Shown: positions 1 to 6,561 of the stretch, piece by piece
Layout: each line of letters begins with the position of its first letter
Numbering within the stretch: the stretch's first letter is position 1
From: Methanoregulaceae archaeon
GTDB taxonomy: Archaea; Halobacteriota; Methanomicrobia; Methanomicrobiales; Methanospirillaceae
DNA: 7,321 bases
Assembly: GCA_013331215.1 (NCBI GenBank)
Contig: DUGU01000306.1
Location: 1 to 7,321 of the forward strand
Direction: 5' to 3'
Made by a program: the position numbers and the translations under genes
The notes under the pieces: model-generated
Told to the model about the DNA's origin: nothing
What the model saw: the letters and a program-made list of their open reading frames with translations, nothing else
Databases searched by the model: none

Positions 1-333
1 GTCGAGCGCGTCGTTCCCGGACGTAGGCTCAAGCGAGCACATGGTCTCGGGCGCGACGACGGCCGGGTTGATCGCCCGCGCCTGCCGGACGAAGCCCGGG
101 CCGAAGGAGACCCCGAGGATCACCGGCCGGCCGTGCTCGACGAGCGCAAGCGCAAGCGCGGGCGAGCGGAGGTACGAGACGTAGAGGTCGGCCTCGGGCA
201 CATCGATCTCGACGTCGTCCACGACGGTCGCCGGGATGGGCTCGACCAGCGCGAAGTCCGTCGGAAAACGGGTCATGCACTGTTCGAAGGCCCGGTCGCC
301 GAACGCCCCGTCCGAGACGATGCAGACCCGCAT
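1..333 (-). CDS. DUF166-family protein, N-terminal part (runs off left edge)
   Basis: The minus strand is open from an ATG at 331-333 to the window edge, giving 111 residues with no stop. The protein begins MRVCIVSDGAFGDRAFEQC and continues with a segment rich in V, D and P, then GVSFGPGFVRQA and APETMCSLEPTSGND. This matches my memory of the archaeal DUF166 family (PF02593), common in methanogens. Old database names call it thymidylate synthase, but I see no basis for that here and the function is unknown. The N-terminus resembles a nucleotide- or cofactor-binding alpha/beta fold (inference). The frame stays open upstream to a GTG at 415-417, but those 28 extra residues are low complexity, so the ATG is preferred. 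A GGAGG lies about 25 nt upstream of the ATG, too far to be an ordinary ribosome binding site. The gene diverges from the C39-like peptidase gene. The family call is fairly secure; the C-terminal half is outside the window. Confidence 0.72.
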   Translation of the reverse strand, partial: MRVCIVSDGAFGDRAFEQCMTRFPTDFALVEPIPATVVDDVEIDVPEADLYVSYLRSPALALALVEHGRPVILGVSFGPGFVRQARAINPAVVAPETMCSLEPTSGNDALD

Positions 334-642
334 GGGATCGGCGGCCGAACCGTTGCCCCCCTCCTGGTCCTGCTTCTTCGGCGCGGGCTCACCTCGTGCT
401 GTTGCGCTTCCCTCCACAACAGATCACACCATATGAGTTCAACTTTTATTTAATTCATTCCTTCACAGATATTCGTTCCCCCGAGATCGGGCTTCGACCG
501 CGACGGAACAGGAGGCACCGCATCGATCCACCGCGTCGCGATCCGTCGTTCGGCGATCCGGGACGAACGTTGACGAAGGAGTACGCAGCATCAACGCTGG
601 AGGAAAGATCTATCCGGTTCGCACACGGAGTGGAGACAGGAT
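334..642. other. Intergenic spacer between two divergent genes
   Basis: I find no convincing gene in these 309 bases. An AT-rich block at about 405-475 stands out from the GC-rich surroundings and probably holds the promoters. Positions 480-580 are GC-rich with short GATCCG-type repeats and a weak CGTTC/GAACG dyad. The base composition drops again before the peptidase start, where GGAG at 632-635 is its likely ribosome binding site. A plus frame is open across 396-653, but its product is arginine- and proline-rich and unlike a folded protein. Confidence 0.5.
444..457 (-). promoter_or_regulatory. Possible TATA box for the leftward DUF166 gene
   Basis: The minus strand reads GAATTAAATAAAAG here, the most TATA-like stretch in the spacer. 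An archaeal start site about 25 nt downstream would fall near 420-425 and leave a leader of about 90 nt before the ATG at 333. The plus strand of the same block (TTTATTTAA) could serve the rightward peptidase gene, though with a leader of about 170 nt. This is based on composition alone; no start site can be proven. Confidence 0.35.
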
Positions 643-1272
643 ATGCAGGTTGAGCGCGGCACGTCGATCCGATTGAATATTCCCTTCTACCGGCAGCATT
701 ACGACTTCACGTGCGGCCCGTCCTGCTTGATGATGGCCATGAAGTACCTGGATACCGGCATGAGCCTCAGCACAGAGCTCGAGATCGACCTCTGGAGGGA
801 AGGAACCCTTGTCTTCGTCCCGGGTGCAAGCAGGTATGGTCTGGCGTTTTCTGCGGCAGTTCGTGGTTTTTCTGCACGAGTGACCAGCAATACCGGCGGC
901 ATTGATTTCGTTGACAAGTTCGTTGTGCCGCTCAAGGACTCGGATATGGATCTGCTCAGGGACCAGTTCTTCGAGAGAAGAGCCCGGTGCAGAAAGCTGG
1001 GCGTCCGGGAACGGCGGACGATAATCACCGACAGGACCATCTACCGATCTCTTCAATCGAATCATATTCCGTTGATTGTGACAAGTACCTCGTTTTACAG
1101 CAACGAGGACCTGCCTCACTGGGTTGTAGTGACCGGTATCGATGACCGGTTCATGTACTTCAACAATCCCGCTGATCCGAGGCTACGGAAGAGAACGATC
1201 GGGCTACCCGATCTGAAAACGTTCATCGGATACCATGGCGATCAGTCCATGGTCGAGCTCTGGAGAGACTGA
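643..1272 (+). CDS. C39-like papain-fold cysteine peptidase
   Basis: This 209-residue protein resembles the bacteriocin-processing C39-like cysteine peptidases (the PF11814/C39_2 type). The N-terminal motif YRQHYDFTCGPSCLMMAMKY supplies the oxyanion Gln18 and the nucleophile Cys24. PHWVVVTGIDD supplies the general base His159, and YFNNPAD places Asn174 or Asn175 where the third catalytic residue usually sits. No signal peptide, transmembrane helix or ABC-transporter domain is visible, so it is a stand-alone and probably cytoplasmic peptidase or amidase. In other genomes this domain often accompanies RimK-type ligases (family knowledge), but no such partner is in the window. The ATG at 643 follows GGAG at 632-635 with good spacing. 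Hand counts of several lines give about 52% GC against 65-75% in the neighbouring operon, which suggests acquisition by transfer. The substrate cannot be inferred. The fold and catalytic residues are fairly certain; the subfamily is less so. Confidence 0.75.
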   Translation: MQVERGTSIRLNIPFYRQHYDFTCGPSCLMMAMKYLDTGMSLSTELEIDLWREGTLVFVPGASRYGLAFSAAVRGFSARVTSNTGGIDFVDKFVVPLKDSDMDLLRDQFFERRARCRKLGVRERRTIITDRTIYRSLQSNHIPLIVTSTSFYSNEDLPHWVVVTGIDDRFMYFNNPADPRLRKRTIGLPDLKTFIGYHGDQSMVELWRD

Positions 1273-1466
1273 ACCCCTGCAGTGATACCTGACCACAGCT
1301 TTCTCATCGAAAGGTGCGGGCTTCCGCGAGTGCCCGAGGACGGAGCAGTCGTCCCTGGCCGACCTGGCGATGAGCTTGGTCTGCCTCGACGAGCTCCGCG
1401 CGCTATCGCGAGGATGGTCCGTTCCGCGTGCACAGAGCGGATGCAGGGCCGCGACGATTAAGAATG

Positions 1467-1483
1467 ACGGGGCCTGGTCCCGT
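1467..1483 (-). terminator. Hairpin 19 nt past the end of the metal-resistance operon
   Basis: ACGGG (1467-1471) pairs with CCCGT (1479-1483), and further pairing inside the loop is possible. On the minus strand it follows the ATPase stop codon and is followed by the weakly T-rich CATTCTTAATC. Archaeal termination depends mainly on T-tracts, and this one is poor, so termination here is only possible. The rest of the spacer 1273-1501 holds short open frames with no recognisable product. Confidence 0.3.
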
Positions 1484-1501
1484 ATTTGCTGACTGCCGGG
1501 G

Positions 1502-4500
1502 TCAGCGTCGGGCTACGAGAACCGCAGACGCGCCGGCCTTTTTCACCGCTGTCACGATCTCGCCAATCGAGACAGCCGCGGGATCGTAGCTGACCTTCAT
1601 CTGGTTCGTGATCGGGTTCAGTATATAGGTTGCCATCCCCCTCAACGCCCTGACCCGCTTCTCGACGATCGCGCCCTCGCAGGCGCACCCGAGGCCTTCG
1701 ATTCGGAACGTCGCGGTCTCGAGGCCGGCCGGCGAGGTCCCGTCGGCGGCGGTGGTGACCGGTGCCTCGGGCGCGGACGTCCCCGGGGAGCAGTACGACG
1801 CTGCGCCGGCTGGCGCCCCTCCCTCCACGACAGGGCCGCAGCAGGCGGTCGCCCCGATCGCGGCCGCTGGTCCTCCGCAGCCGCACGAGGGTGCCGCATC
1901 CTCGACGAGGATCGATGGCGGTACCTGGAAGTCGACCGGTGGCTCCCCGCAGGAGCAACCGTCCGCCTGCGCAGGGGGCGTGAACGTCGCAGCGGCGCAG
2001 TAGCCTGCTGCGGCCTCGGGGGGGGCGGCCGCCGGCGCGGCCGGAACCGCGGCGGGGGGCGACTCGACCGCGACCGGTGCGGGCTCGTTCCTGCTCTTCC
2101 AGGTCAGGAGCCGGAGGGCGTTCAGGATCACGAAGACTGCGCTTCCCTCGTTCAGGAGCAGTCCGCTGACCAGCCCGAGATACCCGAGCAAGGCCGCGAC
2201 GACCATGAACGCGACATTGATGAGCGAGACGGCGATGTTCTGCCGGATGACGGAGACCGTCCGGTGCGAGAGTTCGCGGACATACGCGAGCTTCGCCAGG
2301 TCGTCGGACATGAGCACCACGTCGCCGGCCTCGATGGCGATGTCCGTGCCGGCCGCGCCCATCGCGATGCCGACGTCCGCGACGGCCATCGCCGGCGCAT
2401 CGTTGATCCCGTCGCCGACCATGGCCACCGAGTCATACTTCTCCTTCAGCTGCCGGATCACGTCCACCTTGTCCGTCGGCAGGAGCTGCGCCTGGTACTC
2501 GTCAACACCGACGCGGCGGGCGATGGTGCTCGCCGAGCGCTCGTTGTCCCCTGTCAGCATCACGGTCCGGACGCCGGCACGAGAGAGCCGCTGCAGGGCC
2601 TCCACCGCGCCGGTCCGCACCTCGTCCGCGATAGCGACGAGACCGGCGAGCTGGCCGCCGCGGCTGACCAGGACCACGGTGCGGCCTTCCCCCTCGAGCC
2701 GCGCAATGGCTTCGTCAGCCCTGTCGGTATCGATCCCGTGCTCGGCCATGGCGCGGGGGCTGCCGATCCGGCAGGTCCGGCCGTCGACCGTGGCCGCGAC
2801 GCCGCGCCCGGCGGTCTCCTGGAACTCCGTCACCGGCCGGTTCGAGAAGGTTCCGCTCTCCCGTGCCTTCCGGACGATCGCAGCCGCGAGCGGGTGCCCG
2901 GAGCGCGACTCGATGCGGCCGGCGAGGTCGAGGAGCGCGTCCTCGGAGAGATTCCCGAAGCTCACGACGTCCGTGACCGCCGGCCGACCGATGGTCAGGG
3001 TCCCGGTCTTGTCGAACGCTACGGCTTTCACCGTGTCGACGACCTCGAGGTAGACGCCGCCCTTGAAGACCGTGCCGTTCTTCGCGGCGTTCGCCATGGC
3101 GCCCACCACCGCGACGGGCACGGAGAGGGCGAGGCCGCAGGAGCAGGAGACCACGAAGACGACGAGACCCCGGTAGACGAACTCGTACCAGTCGGCACCG
3201 AAGAAGAGCGGCGGGACGGTGGCCACGAGCACGCCCAGCACGAACATGGCCGGCGTGTACCACTTCCCAAACGAGTCCGAGAACCGCTGGTACGACGTCC
3301 GCTTCGCCTGCGCCTCCTCGACCGAGAGGATGATCCGCGAGAGCATGGTCTCGGATGCGGGCTTCGTGACCCGGACCTCGAGCGAGCCGTTCTGGTTGAT
3401 GGTCCCGGCGAAGACGTCCTCGCCGGGGCCGCGGTGCACGGGCACGGGCTCGCCCGTGACGGCGGCCTGGTCGACGCAGGACGACCCCGCGGCGACTGTG
3501 CCGTCTACCGGTACTCGCTCGCCCGGGCGAACGATGACCGTCTCGCCGACGCCGATCGTCTCGACCGAGCAGATCGTCTCGCACCCGTTCCGCCGGACCA
3601 GCGCCTCCTTGGGCACGAGCGCCATGAGCGAGCGGATCGCGCCTCGGGCCTTGTCCACGGCATAGGACTCGAGGACGTCGCCGAGGGAGTAGACGACGAT
3701 CAGGACCGCGGCCTCGCCCCAGAGGCCGAGCGCCATCGCGCCGACCGATCCGATCAGCATCAGGAGATGGATCGTCGGCGTCAGGTTGCGGAGCGCTATC
3801 AGCGCCTTTCTCGCGGGATAGTACACACCGATGAGGACGGCGATGAGATACAGGATATTCACATTGAGGATCGGCGTGCCGAGATACCCGGCGACGAACG
3901 CGATCACCGCGGTGAGGGCGCTCCCGTAGAGGGCGAACTGCTGTGGCTCCCGCCACCAGGTGCTCTTCCGCCCCTCGCTCCGGACGAGCGAGGCGGTCAT
4001 CCCCGTCTCCGCCACAGTCCGGATGATCTCCTGGACGCTCGTGATCGCGGGGTCGTACGCGACTCTGGCCTGCCCGGTGACCGGCGTGATCTCCTGGCCG
4101 CGGACGCCGGCGAGCGCGTTCAGCTTGCGGGCGAGGAGGTCGGCGTTGCAGGTGCAGTCCATGCCGTGGATCTGGAGCGTGACCGTCTCCAGGCCGGTTC
4201 CGTCGACCGGGAGGGTGGTCGCCAATGCGGATGCTCCCGCCGCCCCATCGCCCGAACAGCACGACGAGGTGGCTGGCTCTGTCGTCGAGCAACATGAGGA
4301 AGCGGGGTTCGCCGGTGCGGAGCAGCAGGAGACCCCACTGCGCCGGTCGGCCGCGGTCATGATCGCGGCGGCGATCAGCGACTCCGGCAGCTCCTCGAAC
4401 TCCTCGTCGGCGACCTTGATCGTCCGGCAGGCGCAGGGCGCTCCGACGAGATCACCGCAGGATGCACAGCCGGAGACTGCTGTCTCACCTCCGACCAGTT

Positions 4501-4717
4501 TCTCGATCAGCGTGCCGTCGACCAGGACCTCGTTCGAGTGCGCGATCTCCTCGGGCGGAAGCTCGACCTCGCGAAGTTCAAGCGCAATGCCCTGTGCCGA
4601 GAGCACGGGACCCATCGCCTCGACCGCGGCCCGGACGTTTGCACCGGTGCCGCCGCAGCGCTCGCAGGTCTCGCCTCCGACCGCGAGGTGGCGCCATTCA
4701 ACAACAAACGGGGTCAT
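1502..4717 (-). CDS. P1B-type heavy-metal ATPase with N-terminal DUF2703 and two HMA domains
   Basis: This 1071-residue soft-metal efflux ATPase is far longer than the usual 650-850. Domains in order: DUF2703 (about 1-120; EWRHLAVGGETCERC, SNEVLVDG, CASCG, CACRT); a linker with Cys-Cys pairs at 131/132, 142/143 and 153/154; an HMA domain (176-247; GMDCTC); a P1B core with about eight membrane helices (261-870); a Pro/Ala/Cys-rich linker (876-1000); and a C-terminal HMA domain (1001-1071; GLGCACEG). Catalytic signatures are intact: TGEP 421-424, phosphorylated Asp569 in FDKTGTLT, His608-Pro609, TGDN 722-725 and GDGINDAP 768-775. The membrane ion-binding motif is Cys525-Ser526-Cys527 in place of CPC. 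The Lys and Asp typical of Zn/Cd/Pb pumps are Asn834 and Asn856. It therefore looks like an active pump with an unusual substrate; As(III) or Sb(III) is inferred only from context. It is the last gene of the operon. Its ATG overlaps the preceding stop (ATGA) and has GGAGG 4 nt upstream. Confidence 0.93.
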   Translation of the reverse strand: MTPFVVEWRHLAVGGETCERCGGTGANVRAAVEAMGPVLSAQGIALELREVELPPEEIAHSNEVLVDGTLIEKLVGGETAVSGCASCGDLVGAPCACRTIKVADEEFEELPESLIAAAIMTAADRRSGVSCCSAPANPASSCCSTTEPATSSCCSGDGAAGASALATTLPVDGTGLETVTLQIHGMDCTCNADLLARKLNALAGVRGQEITPVTGQARVAYDPAITSVQEIIRTVAETGMTASLVRSEGRKSTWWREPQQFALYGSALTAVIAFVAGYLGTPILNVNILYLIAVLIGVYYPARKALIALRNLTPTIHLLMLIGSVGAMALGLWGEAAVLIVVYSLGDVLESYAVDKARGAIRSLMALVPKEALVRRNGCETICSVETIGVGETVIVRPGERVPVDGTVAAGSSCVDQAAVTGEPVPVHRGPGEDVFAGTINQNGSLEVRVTKPASETMLSRIILSVEEAQAKRTSYQRFSDSFGKWYTPAMFVLGVLVATVPPLFFGADWYEFVYRGLVVFVVSCSCGLALSVPVAVVGAMANAAKNGTVFKGGVYLEVVDTVKAVAFDKTGTLTIGRPAVTDVVSFGNLSEDALLDLAGRIESRSGHPLAAAIVRKARESGTFSNRPVTEFQETAGRGVAATVDGRTCRIGSPRAMAEHGIDTDRADEAIARLEGEGRTVVLVSRGGQLAGLVAIADEVRTGAVEALQRLSRAGVRTVMLTGDNERSASTIARRVGVDEYQAQLLPTDKVDVIRQLKEKYDSVAMVGDGINDAPAMAVADVGIAMGAAGTDIAIEAGDVVLMSDDLAKLAYVRELSHRTVSVIRQNIAVSLINVAFMVVAALLGYLGLVSGLLLNEGSAVFVILNALRLLTWKSRNEPAPVAVESPPAAVPAAPAAAPPEAAAGYCAAATFTPPAQADGCSCGEPPVDFQVPPSILVEDAAPSCGCGGPAAAIGATACCGPVVEGGAPAGAASYCSPGTSAPEAPVTTAADGTSPAGLETATFRIEGLGCACEGAIVEKRVRALRGMATYILNPITNQMKVSYDPAAVSIGEIVTAVKKAGASAVLVARR

Positions 4718-5061
4718 GCCGCCTCCGTCGCATCGAACACGGCTCGCACGACTGTCTCGATCTCGGTATACTTGACCTCGGCCCGGCCGTCCTTGACGAT
4801 CCCCAGTTCGGTGGCCATGATGCAGACCGAGGGCTCGACCCCGGCCTCGGCCGCCTTCTTACTGCCGCAGCGGTCCTCGCACCCGTCGAGCGCGATCACG
4901 AAGTCGGCGTCGTCGGCCGCGTCCGCGATCGCCTCGGGCCCGGCCTGCGCCCGGACCCACTCTATCCGGCCTGGGCGGTGCATCAGGATATGCTGGCCGA
5001 CGGCAGTCGTGAGCCGGCCGACGTTCGAAAGGCCCGAGCAGGTGATGAGCGCCGTCGCCAT
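4714..5061 (-). CDS. DGC-domain cysteine-rich protein (putative metal-binding)
   Basis: This 115-residue protein begins MATALITCSGLSNVGRLTTA, the N-terminal signature of DGC-domain proteins (PF08859, often annotated as putative zinc-binding). The name-giving motif is Asp59-Gly60-Cys61, followed by Cys65; with Cys8 and Cys80 this makes four cysteines that could bind a soft metal. No signal peptide or membrane helix is seen, so it is cytoplasmic. The family has no firmly established reaction. It starts 3 nt after the stop of the thioredoxin-like gene, and its stop shares an ATGA with the ATPase start. Co-translation with the pump suggests that it binds or hands over the pump's substrate (inference). 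The family assignment is secure; the role is not. Confidence 0.85.
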   Translation of the reverse strand: MATALITCSGLSNVGRLTTAVGQHILMHRPGRIEWVRAQAGPEAIADAADDADFVIALDGCEDRCGSKKAAEAGVEPSVCIMATELGIVKDGRAEVKYTEIETVVRAVFDATEAA

Positions 5062-5064
5062 CGT

Positions 5065-5304
5065 TCAGGCCCCTGCGGTCAGCAATGCCCTGATCTGCTT
5101 CACGGACGGCACCCGTCCCGAAACCTTGGTCTCACCGTCGATCGCGAGCGCCGGGGTGAAGATAATCCCACGACTCATGATCGCGGCGATGTCGTCGACC
5201 TTGACCATCTCGACCGCGACGCCAGTCTCCGTGATCGCTTCCGCGACGTGCTTCTCGAGCAGGTGGCACTTGGCGCACCCCGTTCCAAAGACCTCAACCT
5301 TCAT
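5065..5304 (-). CDS. Small thioredoxin-like protein with CxxC (TIGR00412 type)
   Basis: This 79-residue protein starts MKVEVFGTGCAKCHLLEKHV, with the redox pair Cys10/Cys13, and contains GIIFTPALAIDGETKVSGRV, where TPA supplies the cis-proline (Pro51) of the thioredoxin fold. Length and motifs match the archaeal mini-thioredoxins called redox-active disulfide protein 2. Members reduce protein disulfides or bind metals through the CxxC pair; in this operon a role in keeping the cysteine-rich partners or the metalloid reduced is likely (inference). The same frame is open further upstream, but the ATG at 5302-5304 is chosen because GGGAGG lies about 5 nt before it and the fold begins there. It overlaps the preceding gene's stop by 4 nt (ATGA). 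Confidence 0.92.
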   Translation of the reverse strand: MKVEVFGTGCAKCHLLEKHVAEAITETGVAVEMVKVDDIAAIMSRGIIFTPALAIDGETKVSGRVPSVKQIRALLTAGA

Positions 5305-5576
5305 CTTGTACCTCCCTCGTTGTTCCATCTCGCGTATTCCCGGTGCACCGCATCGGCATAGGCCTCTGCGGCCGGCGCCGGGACGTAGTTGTAGACCTTC
5401 ACTCGCCTGAGCAGCTCCGCGCGGACCGCCGCCTCGTCGGTCAGCCCGAGGTCGCGCACCTCGGCAAAGACGAGGTCGAGCATGGCGAGCCCGACCGTCG
5501 CGTCGTTCACCTCGACCGGCTTCACATGCCGCATCGCGTCGGCGGCGCAGCACGGAATGTCCTTGTTCTTCATCAT
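5301..5576 (-). CDS. Conserved-looking 91-residue protein of unknown function, CC motif
   Basis: I do not recognise this family with confidence. The product begins MMKNKDIPCCAADAMRH, with adjacent Cys9 and Cys10, and appears mostly helical. A tail around residues 58-81 (RRVKVYNYVPAPAAEAYADA) looks like a conserved motif. No membrane segment or signal peptide is seen. It starts 1 nt after the permease stop and ends by overlapping the thioredoxin-like gene by 4 nt, so it is certainly part of the operon. The start may be either of two tandem ATGs (5574-5576 or 5571-5573); GGGGTGA just upstream fits the second slightly better. The paired cysteines and the company suggest a thiol protein that serves the permease or the thioredoxin (inference). 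Confidence 0.8.
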   Translation of the reverse strand: MMKNKDIPCCAADAMRHVKPVEVNDATVGLAMLDLVFAEVRDLGLTDEAAVRAELLRRVKVYNYVPAPAAEAYADAVHREYARWNNEGGTR

Positions 5577-5577
5577 A

Positions 5578-6561
5578 TCACCCCATAATCCAGTTGAAGA
5601 GGTAGCCCACCGCGATGATCCCGGTCCCGACGACCCCGACGAAGATGGCGAGCAGCTGCGGTTTCAGCACCTTCCGGAGCAGGATCATCTCGGGCAGCGA
5701 GAGCGCGGTCACGGCCATCATGAACGCGAGGGCCGTGCCGAGTGCGACGCCGGCCCGCGTCAACTCTGCCACGAGCGGCAGGATCCCGGCCGCGTTCGAG
5801 TAGAGCGGGATCCCGATCAGCACGGCGATGATCACCGAGAACGGGTTGCCCGGCCCGGCGTACTGGGCCAGGGCCCCCGCCGGGATCCAGCCGTGCATCA
5901 GCGCCCCGATCCCGATACCGATGACGACGTACAGCCAGATCCGCTTGAGGATATCGAGCGATGCCTCCCAGGCGCCGCGAAGCCGATCCATCATTGACGG
6001 CTCCTCGCCCGGTCCGCCCGAGGGTCCGACCTTGATCTGGTAGACGTACTCCTCGACGTACCGCTCGAGGCCGAGCCGGCCGATCACGATTCCCGCCGCG
6101 ATCGCGATCAGCTCGCCGGCCACGATGTAGATCAGCGCGATCTGCCAGCCGAAGAGGCCCCAGAGCATGCCGAGCGCGATCTCGTTGACCATCGGCGCGG
6201 CGATCAGGAACGAGAAGGTGACGCCGAGCGGGATCCCGGCCTCGACAAAGCCGATGAAGAGCGGCACGGCCGAACATGAGCAGAAGGGGGTCACGATCCC
6301 GAGCATGGCCGCGAGTACGTTTCCGACGACTGTCGAACCCTTCCGCTCGGCGAGCCATGCCCGCGTCTTCTCGGGCGAGAAGAAACTCCGGATGAATGTG
6401 ATCGCGAAGATGATCGCGACCAGCAGGATGAAGATCTTGACCGTTTCGAAGATGAAGAAGTTCAGCGCGCTGCCGGCGTGCGACTCGGGGGAGAGCTCGA
6501 GGACGCTGTACGTGAACCAGTCCACGGCCGCCTGCCATGGCTCAAAGACCAGTGCCTTCAC
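5578..6561 (-). CDS. ArsP_1/DUF318-family permease
   Basis: This 327-residue polytopic membrane protein belongs to the COG0701/PF03773 permeases. It carries the family hallmarks TPFCSCSAVPLFIGF (Cys94, Cys96), APMVNE at 122-127, GIPLYSNAAG at 250-259 and SLPEMILLRK at 288-297. About eight hydrophobic segments are visible, split by a hydrophilic loop at about 165-205. The characterised member ArsP exports trivalent organoarsenicals (family knowledge); other members have unproven substrates, so arsenic is inferred here. It is the first gene of the operon, opposite the ArsR-type regulator. The frame cannot start further upstream because TGA lies three codons before the GTG at 6559-6561. That GTG directly abuts GGGAG with no spacing, which is odd; the CTG three codons later has better spacing but is a rare start. 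Confidence 0.9.
   Translation of the reverse strand: MKALVFEPWQAAVDWFTYSVLELSPESHAGSALNFFIFETVKIFILLVAIIFAITFIRSFFSPEKTRAWLAERKGSTVVGNVLAAMLGIVTPFCSCSAVPLFIGFVEAGIPLGVTFSFLIAAPMVNEIALGMLWGLFGWQIALIYIVAGELIAIAAGIVIGRLGLERYVEEYVYQIKVGPSGGPGEEPSMMDRLRGAWEASLDILKRIWLYVVIGIGIGALMHGWIPAGALAQYAGPGNPFSVIIAVLIGIPLYSNAAGILPLVAELTRAGVALGTALAFMMAVTALSLPEMILLRKVLKPQLLAIFVGVVGTGIIAVGYLFNWIMG

Noticed and set aside
396..653. An 85-codon plus frame upstream of the peptidase
   Set aside because: It crosses the AT-rich promoter block, is Arg/Pro-rich, lacks a convincing ribosome binding site and runs into the peptidase start.
1273..1501. Short frames between the peptidase and the ATPase on both strands
   Set aside because: None has a recognisable motif or a good ribosome binding site; a degraded gene remnant is possible but not demonstrable.
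2715..4295. A 526-codon frame on the minus strand in another phase of the ATPase
   Set aside because: The product is Arg/Pro/Gly-rich and domain-free, while the overlapping frame encodes every P-type ATPase motif.
2264..4297. A 677-codon open frame on the plus strand
   Set aside because: It lies antisense to the P1B-ATPase core, its product is Arg/Asp/His-rich low complexity without domains, and such long antisense frames are expected in GC-rich genes.
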